Source: JAILLW01 sp045640905
GTDB taxonomy: Bacteria > Bacillota > Clostridia > Lachnospirales > Lachnospiraceae
NCBI GenBank assembly: GCA_045640905.1
Contig: JAZUFW010000035.1
Span: forward strand, 1-60,229
DNA: 60,229 nucleotides
Reading direction: 5' to 3'
In this document: piece by piece, positions 51,261 to 59,786 of the stretch
Numbering within the stretch: the stretch's first letter is position 1
Layout of the letters: every line of letters begins with the position of its first letter
Translations under genes and position numbers: made by a program
The notes under the pieces: model-generated
Databases searched by the model: none
What the model saw: the letters and a program-made list of their open reading frames with translations, nothing else
What the model was told of the DNA's origin: nothing

Positions 51261-53873
51261 ATGAAAAAGAAAATCGAAAAAATCATAGCATCGTTGCTGA
51301 TGGCGGTTATGGTTATTTCCATGGTGTTTACCAATGTAACCGTATCATACGCGCAGCCCGGCGATGAAGGTGAATGGGAAGATACAGACTGGGATGATGA
51401 CAGTTACAATATCGGCGCCGACACCTATTACGTATCGTTCGGAACAGTATATCAGGGAGACATCGGACTTGAATACGTCCCCGTAACGATAACCAATTAC
51501 GGCAGTTCTTCCATTAATATGTCCTGGTACAAATCTGATGCCGAAGGAGCATTTCAGGTTAGTGCTCCGAGTTCACTTTATTTGGCTCCCGGACAAAGCT
51601 CAGTCTTTTACGTAACCATGCTTACGAATAAAAATCCCGGTGAATATACCGGTTATCTGAATGTGGCTTCTGACAGCGATCCTGATTATTCCGAAGGCTT
51701 ATGCGTAGTTTTATCCGGCGTAATCATGGCATCCCAGCCCTATATTGACAGCGTAACCGTATACCCGAGTGAGGCTACATTGACCAAAGGTTCCGGCATG
51801 AATTTCCAGGCCATCGTAGTCGGCGGAAATAATCCGGACACAAATGTTTCATGGCATATAACCGGACAGTCGGCAGCCGGAACAGATATAAACAGCAGCG
51901 GCTACTTAACGGTAGATCCTGCAGAAAACTCAAATTCCATCAGAGTAACGGCTACTTCCGTAGTAGACCAGTCGCAGCAGGGATTTGCATATGTAACCTT
52001 GACCGGTGGCAGATATACCGTCAATGTCAGCGCCAACCCTTCAAACGGCGGTGTTGTCAGCGGTGGCGGCGGCTATAACGCAGGTGATGATGTTACGGTA
52101 TACGCTAACCCAAACAACGGATTTACGTTTACCAACTGGACATCTAACGGCAAAGTCGTATCAAATGATGCCAAATACAGTTTTTCAAGATTAGGTTCCG
52201 ATATGAACCTGACCGCTAATTTCCAGGCTTCTGCCTGCTATGTAAAGATAACCAAGAACATTGATAAAGCCGGAAATGTTACGGGCAATACCAACGTTGC
52301 ATATAACGGAAGCATTACTTTAAAGGCATCCGCAAACAGCGGTTACGAATTTGTGGGATGGTACGAAAACAACAATCTGCTTTCAAACCAGACTTCCGTT
52401 ACCTTAAACGGAATTAAAACAAACCGTGATATCACGGCCAAGTTCAACCAGACCGTATTTAACGTATCCGTCCAGGCCAATCCTTCGAATGCAGGTATGG
52501 TTACCGGCTCCGGAAACTATAACAGAGGTTCAAATGTAACCATAACGGCAAAGCCCGTTGACGGATATAAATTTATCAGCTGGACTATTGATAATAATGT
52601 TAAAAGTACAGATGCCAGCTGCACATTAAAGGGTGTGGACAGAGATCAGGTAATCGTTGCAAACTTTGAAAAAGTAGCTGTTCAGACTTATAAAATTTAT
52701 ACTACTGTAGCATCCGGCGAAGGAACCATTTATCCCGGTGGCGTAACGCAGGTAACACGCGGCAGCTCGATGGTAGTATCCATAGCTCCGGCCAACGGAT
52801 ATGAAATTCAGGCCGTAGCAGTAGACGGTGCTCAAAAGGGTGCTATCAGCAGCTATTCTTTCAGTAATATTACGGCAGACCACGGTATCGCCGTTGCTTT
52901 TGTAAAAAAGAAGTCAAGCAACCAGAAAGCTCCTGTCGACCCCAAACCGAATCCCACTCAGACTCCGATGCCCATCGTTAAAAACGATGAAAACGATAAA
53001 CCGACGAATGAGCAGGTAGTTGTGGAAGATACCGAAGAAGAAGCAAAGGAATATATCGAAGAGCAGGATATTACTCCGATAGACCAAGGTGGCGAAGAAG
53101 AGTACGATTATGATTCTCAGGAAGGTGTTTTACAGGATCTCAACATAACGGCAGATCAGGCTGCAGATTATTTGAGCGGTCCCAACGGAGTTGAATTGCT
53201 TGAACTTGCTGCCCGCAACCAGACCTTTAAGGTATGTACGCATAATGAATTTTCGAATGTAGTAAAAGAAACAGAAACGACACCGTTTACGAATCTGGTA
53301 GCATTCCCGAATCTGAAGGATGTAATCGCAGCGGAATTTACTCCGGAAGAAAAGTTAAATATCGTAGCGGGAACACCTGCCGGATTTAACGTAAACGTAT
53401 TCGATAATGATGACCTGCAAACAGATGATGACAGAATGATTGCAAAGCATGCCATCAACCATCAGATTCAGGTCGGCAAATACTTTGAAATAGTAACCAT
53501 GAAGACCTTTAACGGTTCTTCGCAGGTCGTAACCAATACGCAGGTTCCCATGACAATAGTTTTGTCGGTTCCCGAAAAACTGCGTTCATCCGGCAGAAAT
53601 TTCTGCATCATCAGAGCGCATCACGAATCCGACGGTTCTGTCAGCATCAGTTACCTGCAGAATGAAAGTAACGATCCTAACATAATTCAGTTTACTACGG
53701 ATAAGTTTTCTTCATACGCAATAGGATACACCGGCGGTGAACATCCTTTGTGGAATAAGACAAACATTATTGCTTTTTCAATGTTGCTGGCTGCAGCAGC
53801 CGTAACAGCCTTATTAATAGTAGGTTGCGTACATGCGGGCAAGGCCAGAAGACGCAGAAAGGCCAGAAAGTAA
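51261..53873 (+). CDS. Large surface protein with ASH, Big_2 and InlB-type repeat domains
   Basis: 870 residues. Signal peptide 1-31; acidic Trp/Asp-rich segment (about 34-47). Next come a beta-sandwich resembling ASPM/SPD-2/Hydin domains (about 53-150), a Big_2-like domain (about 155-248), and four InlB-type B repeats of about 70-78 residues (about 250-550), each with the GxxxxGxxVTxxAxPxxGYxFxxW pattern. A Pro/Glu linker and an unassigned domain (about 625-840) follow, then one transmembrane helix (845-862) with a basic tail. No LPxTG motif, so anchoring is by the helix. Adhesion or wall contact is inferred. GGAGAG precedes the ATG. Single-gene unit. Confidence 0.85.
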   Translation: MKKKIEKIIASLLMAVMVISMVFTNVTVSYAQPGDEGEWEDTDWDDDSYNIGADTYYVSFGTVYQGDIGLEYVPVTITNYGSSSINMSWYKSDAEGAFQVSAPSSLYLAPGQSSVFYVTMLTNKNPGEYTGYLNVASDSDPDYSEGLCVVLSGVIMASQPYIDSVTVYPSEATLTKGSGMNFQAIVVGGNNPDTNVSWHITGQSAAGTDINSSGYLTVDPAENSNSIRVTATSVVDQSQQGFAYVTLTGGRYTVNVSANPSNGGVVSGGGGYNAGDDVTVYANPNNGFTFTNWTSNGKVVSNDAKYSFSRLGSDMNLTANFQASACYVKITKNIDKAGNVTGNTNVAYNGSITLKASANSGYEFVGWYENNNLLSNQTSVTLNGIKTNRDITAKFNQTVFNVSVQANPSNAGMVTGSGNYNRGSNVTITAKPVDGYKFISWTIDNNVKSTDASCTLKGVDRDQVIVANFEKVAVQTYKIYTTVASGEGTIYPGGVTQVTRGSSMVVSIAPANGYEIQAVAVDGAQKGAISSYSFSNITADHGIAVAFVKKKSSNQKAPVDPKPNPTQTPMPIVKNDENDKPTNEQVVVEDTEEEAKEYIEEQDITPIDQGGEEEYDYDSQEGVLQDLNITADQAADYLSGPNGVELLELAARNQTFKVCTHNEFSNVVKETETTPFTNLVAFPNLKDVIAAEFTPEEKLNIVAGTPAGFNVNVFDNDDLQTDDDRMIAKHAINHQIQVGKYFEIVTMKTFNGSSQVVTNTQVPMTIVLSVPEKLRSSGRNFCIIRAHHESDGSVSISYLQNESNDPNIIQFTTDKFSSYAIGYTGGEHPLWNKTNIIAFSMLLAAAAVTALLIVGCVHAGKARRRRKARK

Positions 53874-53920
53874 GGTTTGCGATACAAACAGCCTAAAGGA
53901 TTTGTAAACAAATTAATTAG

Positions 53921-53949
53921 TTGACAGATTTTTATATACCCTCTATGCT
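53921..53949 (+). promoter_or_regulatory. Promoter of the HTH-kinase module
   Basis: TTGACA (53921-53926), 17-base spacer, TATGCT (53944-53949). The -10 box is inside the inverted repeat at 53937-53965. Confidence 0.75.
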
Positions 53950-53965
53950 TAATGCATGGAGGGTA
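53937..53965. promoter_or_regulatory. 12-bp inverted repeat over the -10 box and ribosome site of the kinase gene
   Basis: TACCCTCTATGC pairs with GCATGGAGGGTA around TTAAT, with one mismatch. It spans the -10 box, +1 region and the Shine-Dalgarno GGAGGG (53958-53963). As DNA it fits an operator for the protein's own HTH; as RNA it would hide the ribosome site. Confidence 0.7.
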
Positions 53966-53970
53966 TTTTG

Positions 53971-55248
53971 ATGAAGAATACACGAAATGCAGGGAGAAAA
54001 CCAATAATTGACAACTGTTCGCTTGACGAGATTATTTCACGTTCTTTGCAAGGGGAATCCATTTCGTCACTGGCAGCCGAGTTTGGGGTCTCCAGGCAGG
54101 CTTTATATAAAAGAATCCGCAGCAGCACCGAATCCGAAAAGAATATATGCATCGATTACTATTCAGGCGATAAAAAAGCAACACGTATCGAGGTTGATTT
54201 TGCCCACGAAAAGATACATGTGCTAAATTATGCCATCAAAATTTCCGAGCGTGCTTTCGGAATAAACAGTAACCCGTCATGGGAAGATTTCGAAGATTTT
54301 TTGTGGCAAAAGCTATTGCTCTCAGCAGGGCTTTCCGGGGATTCTTCGCTAAAACAATTCTGGGTTAATGAAACAGCTAAGGATTATTTCAGCCTCGAAG
54401 ATATTGTAGATTGCGAAAATACAGGCTTGAAATCAGATGATTGTTTCATCGATACTCCCGTTTTTTCTTTTAAAAAAAATGATTTAATAACCGGAAGAAC
54501 AGATACGGACGGTTATCAAATGAAAGCCTTGTCAAAGGATCGCCGCTGGTTTGTCAAATCGCAGGCCGTAATCGGCGGAGAATTGATGGACGATTGGGCC
54601 GTCGAACTTATCGCATCGGATTTTTGTAAACAGCTGTCTATTCCTTGTATCGAACAGCGAAGATGTGAAATATCATATGCCGGGAAACGGTATGATGCCG
54701 TGTATTCGCAGAATTTCGAATTGGACGGTTATTCCTTTATATCTTTTGAACGTCTGCTTGAAAGACAAGGTTTATCATCAAACGACGAAGAATTTATTAA
54801 GCTCAATGCAATCGAAAAATTAAAGTGGTGCGCCAAAAAGTTATCAGTCGGAGGCAATTTGCCATATGAATCCGCCGAAAAATATATGCTGGATATGGCC
54901 TTGATTGATTGCCTCATCGGTAATGTAGACAGACATACCAAAAACTTTGGCCTGTTTTTTAATGCAGAGAGTTCGCGCTATGAAATTCCTCTCATTTTTG
55001 ATAACGGTATGGGACTATTCGAACATGACAGATACAAGAATTCGTATATGTGTTTTGAAGATGCCATGCGAAATGTTTATGTATCTCCATATGGTGAAGA
55101 TCCGTTTGACATGATAAAAATGCTGGATACGGAGTATGATTTGATATCGAAATATCCAAAATTGTCAACGCTGACGGCGCACAGTGAATGGATGAGCACG
55201 TTTGCAAAAAAATACCTGGAAAGGATGATGTCAATATGGCAGAAGTAA
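53971..55248 (+). CDS. HTH domain fused to a HipA-like serine/threonine kinase
   Basis: 425 residues. An N-terminal homeodomain-like HTH (about 15-50: SSLAAEFGVSRQALYKRI) is joined by a middle region (60-185) to a HipA-type kinase fold. K196 (RWFVKSQ) is the likely ATP lysine. IGNVDRHTKNFG carries N318, D320, H322 and N325 of the catalytic loop, and FDNG (343-346) the metal-binding Asp. HipA relatives phosphorylate aminoacyl-tRNA synthetases or other targets as toxins. The HipA N-terminal subdomain 1 is not evident here. The ATG at 53971 has GGAGGG seven bases upstream; an in-frame ATG at 53956 is less likely. The next gene overlaps it by 13 bases. Confidence 0.8.
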   Translation: MKNTRNAGRKPIIDNCSLDEIISRSLQGESISSLAAEFGVSRQALYKRIRSSTESEKNICIDYYSGDKKATRIEVDFAHEKIHVLNYAIKISERAFGINSNPSWEDFEDFLWQKLLLSAGLSGDSSLKQFWVNETAKDYFSLEDIVDCENTGLKSDDCFIDTPVFSFKKNDLITGRTDTDGYQMKALSKDRRWFVKSQAVIGGELMDDWAVELIASDFCKQLSIPCIEQRRCEISYAGKRYDAVYSQNFELDGYSFISFERLLERQGLSSNDEEFIKLNAIEKLKWCAKKLSVGGNLPYESAEKYMLDMALIDCLIGNVDRHTKNFGLFFNAESSRYEIPLIFDNGMGLFEHDRYKNSYMCFEDAMRNVYVSPYGEDPFDMIKMLDTEYDLISKYPKLSTLTAHSEWMSTFAKKYLERMMSIWQK

Positions 55249-55601
55249 GATTAATCCAAAACCTAAAGGGAGTTCTTTACTATCTCGATACACCGCTTCT
55301 TGATTTTGAAATAGCAGACCGTCAGCTCAAAAAGGCCGTAAACTTAAGTCAAAGTAAGTTTTTTCCTCCCGAACTGGCTCTGTACGGAATAAACTACGGA
55401 AATATCAACGAGTTTTTTGAGCGCCGTACCATGAAAGAAGGTTGTATGTTTTATCGTGAACATCTCCGGGCTATCGGTATGGATAAATTCAATTTTGACG
55501 AATATATAAGGCATAATAACGGCAACAATAATCTCGATAATTATTGGGTTAAATTCGAAGATTTCGGTGCCAAATCTTTTTCCGAGTTAATAAACCAATA
55601 A
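55236..55601 (+). CDS. Small partner protein of the HipA-like kinase, possible split N-subdomain
   Basis: 121 residues, soluble. No named family can be assigned with certainty. The layout (IQNLKGVLYYLDTPLLDFEI at the start, then NEFFERRTMKEG, and DNYWVKFEDF near the end) recalls, from memory, the N-terminal part fused to the kinase in larger clostridial HipA-like proteins, and the separate HipS of HipBST systems. The start at 55236 is chosen because AAAGGA precedes it; it overlaps the kinase stop by 13 bases. Tight coupling implies a complex. It could be an antitoxin, a cap domain of the kinase, or both. Confidence 0.65.
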   Translation: MAEVRLIQNLKGVLYYLDTPLLDFEIADRQLKKAVNLSQSKFFPPELALYGINYGNINEFFERRTMKEGCMFYREHLRAIGMDKFNFDEYIRHNNGNNNLDNYWVKFEDFGAKSFSELINQ

Positions 55602-55626
55602 AATTCGTCTCCGACACACAACAGTA

Positions 55627-55657
55627 AAGGCCCGTACCATGGAAGGTAACGGGCCTT
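55627..55657. terminator. Bidirectional terminator after the HipA-like module
   Basis: AAGGCCCGTACC pairs with GGTAACGGGCCTT with one bulge, flanked by A and T runs. It serves the kinase module and, in the other direction, the unknown gene at 55714. Confidence 0.8.
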
Positions 55658-55713
55658 ATTTATAAATAAGCACAATTTAAGCGGTAAATGCTTTATTGTA
55701 ACTATGCGGATAC

Positions 55714-56286
55714 CTATTTGATTCCGGCATCCTCCATCATTTTATCAAAGCCTTCGAAAACTGCATCGTAGGTCTGTTTGCAGATATCGGGAAGTTCTCC
55801 TCCCCAAGTCTTTTCTGCCATCTTGTAACCTTTTTCGAATGCGCTTTTCATTTCGGCTATTTTATCGGGATCTCCGCCTGTCAAAGCAACGGCAAAATCA
55901 AGAATTCTCTGTGATGTCTGCTTTACGCCGTAATATCCGTCTTCCGAAACATCTTCTTTGGCCTGAGCTATATCTTCTGCCGAATATTCGCTTCCCAAAA
56001 AATCAAAAATGTTCGATCCTTTTTCTGCCTGCTTTAAGATGATTTTTTCTACAAGCGACTGAAGCTGCGATGTACGTGCTTCGGCTTCCTGTTTCATCTT
56101 TGCAACCAGTTCTTTGTTGGGAACGTACTTTTTCTTTCCGGCAACCTGCTCGGTGCTTTCGCCTGACGGCTCATAAACCGCAGCCACATCGTTAGTCGTT
56201 TTTGCAATATCCTTGCCCTCCGACTTAACCGGGCTTTGCTTATAAGCATCATAGGCATCGTAGTTTGTAATTCCGTTTACATTCAT
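55714..56286 (-). CDS. Soluble helical protein of unknown function
   Basis: 190 residues, no signal peptide. The N-terminal 60 residues are polar and probably disordered. A helical region (about 65-190) ends with a Gly/Asp/Lys-rich segment containing GGDPDKIAEMKSAF and KTWGGELPDICKQTYD. I recognise no named family. It superficially resembles small cytosolic proteins found near flagellar genes in related Clostridia, but no such genes are here. The ATG at 56286 has GGAGGG seven bases upstream. Single-gene unit. Confidence 0.6.
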   Translation of the reverse strand: MNVNGITNYDAYDAYKQSPVKSEGKDIAKTTNDVAAVYEPSGESTEQVAGKKKYVPNKELVAKMKQEAEARTSQLQSLVEKIILKQAEKGSNIFDFLGSEYSAEDIAQAKEDVSEDGYYGVKQTSQRILDFAVALTGGDPDKIAEMKSAFEKGYKMAEKTWGGELPDICKQTYDAVFEGFDKMMEDAGIK

Positions 56287-56402
56287 ACCTAAACCCTCCA
56301 TGGTTCTTTGATGCTCCCTGAATACAGGGAAAGTTTACGTTACGGTATATTTATCGGAATAAATTTACCTATACTTAACCCCTTTTTGAAAAATTTTTAA
56401 AT

Positions 56403-57308
56403 TTATTTTACGCAACCTATTATTTCATTAATATCACTGATTCCGTGCGAATCAAGGAAATGCTCTATTCCGTCAACAATTTCCGCTGTTGCATACGGAT
56501 TAACGAAGTTCATGGCTCCGACACTTACGGCCGTGGCTCCGGCCATCATAAATTCAACAGCATCATCCGCCGTTGCGATTCCTCCCATACCGATAATAGG
56601 AATGTTGACCGCCTGAGCACATTGATAAACCATTCTGACAGCCACCGGCTTAATGGCAGGCCCGGACATTCCGCCTGTCTTGTTCGCCAAAGCAAAGGCA
56701 CGTCTTTCTATATCGATTTTCATGCCCGTAATGGTATTAATCAAAGAAATGGCATCCGCGCCGGCATCTTCCGCCGTCTTTGCCATCAAGGCTATATCCG
56801 TAACATTGGGACTCAATTTCATTATAATGGGCTGTTTGGCATGCGCCTTAATTTCTTTTGTAATGTTCCTAAGTGCATCCGGATTTTGGCCGAACGCTAT
56901 GGCGCCTTCTTTAACATTGGGACAGGAAACATTGATTTCCAGCATATCTACAGGCTGGTCGGAGAGTCTTTCAACTACCTCTACATAGTCTTCAACGCTC
57001 TTTCCGCAGACATTTACAATTATTTTGGTATCATATTTTGATAAAAAGGGAATATCTCGTTCGCAAAATACATCTATTCCCGGATTTTGCAATCCTATGG
57101 CATTCAGCATGCCTCCGTATACTTCACAGACTCTGGGGGTGGGATTGCCCGGCCAGGGTACATTGGCCACTCCTTTTGTAACCACAGCACCAAGTTTATT
57201 TAAATCTACAAATTCACCGTATTCCATACCGGAACCAAATGTTCCCGAAGCCGTCATTACAGGGTTCATAAATTCAATTCCCGCTATCTTTACTTTAGTA
57301 TTAATCAT
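56403..57308 (-). CDS. pyrD: Dihydroorotate dehydrogenase B, catalytic subunit
   Basis: 301 residues, type 1B. It oxidises dihydroorotate to orotate with FMN and passes electrons through PyrK to NAD. Seen: TASGTFGSGMEYG, INVSCPNVKEG with the catalytic Cys, MKLSPNV, and GMGGIATADDAVEFMMAGA. The last gene of the pyr unit, 27 bases after pyrK, which is its required partner. Confidence 0.95.
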   Translation of the reverse strand: MINTKVKIAGIEFMNPVMTASGTFGSGMEYGEFVDLNKLGAVVTKGVANVPWPGNPTPRVCEVYGGMLNAIGLQNPGIDVFCERDIPFLSKYDTKIIVNVCGKSVEDYVEVVERLSDQPVDMLEINVSCPNVKEGAIAFGQNPDALRNITKEIKAHAKQPIIMKLSPNVTDIALMAKTAEDAGADAISLINTITGMKIDIERRAFALANKTGGMSGPAIKPVAVRMVYQCAQAVNIPIIGMGGIATADDAVEFMMAGATAVSVGAMNFVNPYATAEIVDGIEHFLDSHGISDINEIIGCVK

Positions 57309-57335
57309 GATATTTTCCTTTTTAATGTCTATTTC

Positions 57336-58148
57336 TTATATATCAACCAAATCACAGTCAAATACAGGGCCGTCTGTACAGATTCTGGCGTTATTTACAT
57401 GCGAATGCGCATCCTTGTTCACTGTTTTGGTTACACATCCCAAGCACGCACCTACGCCGCAGGCCATTCTTTCTTCCAGCGAAATATATGCTTTCACATT
57501 GTGACCTTTATTTTGCTCGCTTTCTGTGTATCTTTTGATAGCTCTAAGCATCGGCATCGGACCGCAGGCGAGGATAACGTCCGCTACCAAACCTTTATTT
57601 TCAAGCACATTCAACACATTTCCCTTTGTTCCGACGCTGCCGTCCTCGGTGGCGATTTCAAGCGTGGCATATTTTGCTAAATCATGATTTAGGAAAAGTC
57701 CTGCATCCCTGTACCCTGCGATAACAGTTGCTTCAATATTATGAGCTTTCAATTCCTTGGCAAGCTGCAACATAGGCGGAATGCCGATTCCGCCACCCAA
57801 CAGGACAACATTACGGGCGTTTTCTAACGATTCTCCGAATATTTGGGGGAATTCATAGCCGTTTCCAAGCACTCCCAATAAATACACAGTGTCACCTGCT
57901 TTCAGTTGACTGATATTCTCGGTTCCGGCACCGGCCACACGATAAACCAGTCGCAAAGATTCGTAATCATCAGCGACTTCGCATATACTTATCGGTCTGG
58001 GAAGCAGTTTCGAAGCATCATTCGTATACACTCCGACAAACTGTCCGCTATGAGCGAATTTAGCCAAATCCGTCTTCAACCTCAAATCAAAGATGTTTTT
58101 AGCGATGGATTCATGGCTTATAACAGTTGCAATTGTTTTACTTTTCAT
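57336..58148 (-). CDS. pyrK: Dihydroorotate dehydrogenase B, electron transfer subunit
   Basis: 270 residues. It carries FAD and a 2Fe-2S cluster and links PyrD to NAD. Seen: the FAD-binding RPISICE, VVLLGGGIGIPPML for NAD, and the cluster motif ACGVGACLGC followed by a distant Cys in ARICTDGPVF. Usual length. It sits between pyrC and pyrD in the pyr unit. Confidence 0.94.
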   Translation of the reverse strand: MKSKTIATVISHESIAKNIFDLRLKTDLAKFAHSGQFVGVYTNDASKLLPRPISICEVADDYESLRLVYRVAGAGTENISQLKAGDTVYLLGVLGNGYEFPQIFGESLENARNVVLLGGGIGIPPMLQLAKELKAHNIEATVIAGYRDAGLFLNHDLAKYATLEIATEDGSVGTKGNVLNVLENKGLVADVILACGPMPMLRAIKRYTESEQNKGHNVKAYISLEERMACGVGACLGCVTKTVNKDAHSHVNNARICTDGPVFDCDLVDI

Positions 58149-58198
58149 AGAAAAATCCTTCCGTTCGGTATATTGATGCCGTCACAGGCAAATTCTGC

Positions 58199-59491
58199 CT
58201 AATCCCTTTTAAATACTACATTTCCGGCACATATTGTATATTTAATCACACCCGGTATTTCCCATCCTTTAAAGGGTGAATTCGATGATTTGGATTTGAA
58301 GGAATCAACTCGTCTGACCGCGAGTGGATCAAATATGGTTAAATCAGCATTTAGCGAATTTTCGATTTTCCCTCCGTCAATTCCGTATAACATTGCGGGT
58401 GTTGTGGACATTCTCTTTATCAAATCCGGCATCGGCATCTTGTTTTCATTTACCAGTACCTTAATTCCCAATGAAAGAGATGTCTCCAGCCCGAGGATTC
58501 CGCTCGGAGCTTCGGTAATGGGCTTAAACTTTTCTTCCGCAGCATGCGGAGCATGGTCAGTTGCAATCAAGTCTATGGTTCCGTCAATAATTCCCCGAAT
58601 AATGGCTTTTCTGTCCTCCTCGGTTCTAAGCGGCGGATTCATTTTGGCATTTGTGCCGTATTCGATTGCAGCATCTTCCGTCAGGGTAAAATGATGCGGA
58701 GTTGCTTCAGCATGTATGTTTAATCCTGATTTTTGAGCCTCGCGAACCATATCAACGCCTTCTTTGGTACTGATATGCTGAATAACAGCCTTGGGATTCA
58801 GGCCTTCAGTTTCATACAGGCGCTTAATTAAGTCTATATCTCGCTTTATCAGGTCAATTTCCGCTTCACGGGGTGAGCCCTCGATATTGTAAAATGCCGA
58901 CGCTTTACCTCGATTAATTCCGTTATTTTTGATTAAATTAGGATTTTCTTCGTGGAAACTGATGGGAACATCCAAAAGAGCAGCTGCTTTTAACGCTGCA
59001 TAGCATAATTCGGAATCCATCACCGGGACTCCGTCATCTGTAAATCCGACCGCACCGTTTGACTTTAAAAGCGGCATATCGGTAAGCAGGCGGCCTTCCA
59101 TGTTCATCGAGACATTGGCACAGGTATAAATGTTAATGCCTGTTTGGGCGCCTTTATCAAGTACGTATTTTAATGTATCGACATTATCCACTTTGGGATT
59201 CGTGTTAGCCATTAACACTATCCCCGTGTATCCTCCCGCTTTAGCGGCTTCGGCACCGGAAATAATGTCTTCTTTATATGTAAATCCCGGATCTCTGAAA
59301 TGAACATGAGTATCTATAAGTCCCGGCGCAATCAAGCAATCGGACGCATCAATTACTTTCTCATCAGCATATTGAGCAGACGATTCTTTTTCCGTAATAA
59401 TCCGGGCAATCTTTCCGTCTCGAATCAAAATATCCGCAGGATATACACGATTTTCAATTGTATCAATTATTTTTCCGTTCTTAATCAGCAT
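58199..59491 (-). CDS. pyrC: Dihydroorotase
   Basis: 430 residues, class I type. It closes carbamoyl-aspartate to dihydroorotate with zinc. Seen: GLIDTHVHFRDPGFTYKEDI (the HxH metal site), IQHISTKEGV, and the loop IATDHAPHAAEEK. First gene of the pyrC-pyrK-pyrD unit, with its promoter and a leader hairpin upstream. No pyrB, E or F is nearby. Confidence 0.94.
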   Translation of the reverse strand: MLIKNGKIIDTIENRVYPADILIRDGKIARIITEKESSAQYADEKVIDASDCLIAPGLIDTHVHFRDPGFTYKEDIISGAEAAKAGGYTGIVLMANTNPKVDNVDTLKYVLDKGAQTGINIYTCANVSMNMEGRLLTDMPLLKSNGAVGFTDDGVPVMDSELCYAALKAAALLDVPISFHEENPNLIKNNGINRGKASAFYNIEGSPREAEIDLIKRDIDLIKRLYETEGLNPKAVIQHISTKEGVDMVREAQKSGLNIHAEATPHHFTLTEDAAIEYGTNAKMNPPLRTEEDRKAIIRGIIDGTIDLIATDHAPHAAEEKFKPITEAPSGILGLETSLSLGIKVLVNENKMPMPDLIKRMSTTPAMLYGIDGGKIENSLNADLTIFDPLAVRRVDSFKSKSSNSPFKGWEIPGVIKYTICAGNVVFKRD

Positions 59492-59537
59492 CGTTACTTA
59501 CCTATCGGAACAAGTATAGCAAAGTTAGTCCATAACT

Positions 59538-59578
59538 AAAAGGGACATGACCTAATTTTCTTAAGTCACATCCCTTTT
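59538..59578 (-). terminator. Terminator-like hairpin in the pyr leader (candidate attenuator)
   Basis: AAAAGGGACATGAC (59538-59551) pairs with GTCACATCCCTTTT (59565-59578), 8 + 4 bp with a 2x2 internal loop. It lies between the pyr promoter and pyrC, so read-through must be controlled or incomplete. No PyrR box consensus was found. Confidence 0.55.
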
Positions 59579-59639
59579 GGTTTGGTAAATATGTTAGGAA
59601 GGTTCTGAAATGACGAATTAAATAACATCCTTTATGTAT

Positions 59640-59668
59640 AATATACATAGGGTTACATAATTTGTCAA
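59640..59668 (-). promoter_or_regulatory. Promoter of the pyr operon
   Basis: Minus-strand TTGACA (59668-59663), 17-base spacer, TATATT (59645-59640), giving a leader of about 140 bases to pyrC. Confidence 0.75.
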
Positions 59669-59693
59669 CATATAAAAATTAACTTTTTTGAAA

Positions 59694-59722
59694 TTGGTTC
59701 ATCTAACATATTATGATATAAT
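59694..59722 (+). promoter_or_regulatory. Promoter of the sugar transferase gene
   Basis: TTGGTT (59694-59699), 17-base spacer, TATAAT (59717-59722). The leader contains a 6-bp hairpin GCGATT/AATCGC (59730-59757). Confidence 0.7.
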
Positions 59723-59786
59723 TTACTGGGCGATTGTCCTATAGAATGTGGAATCGCAAAATCCTTTGATTATTCGGAGACAATAT

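Noticed and set aside
59492..59640. PyrR-dependent attenuator
   Set aside because: A terminator-like hairpin is present, but I could not find the PyrR-binding loop consensus.
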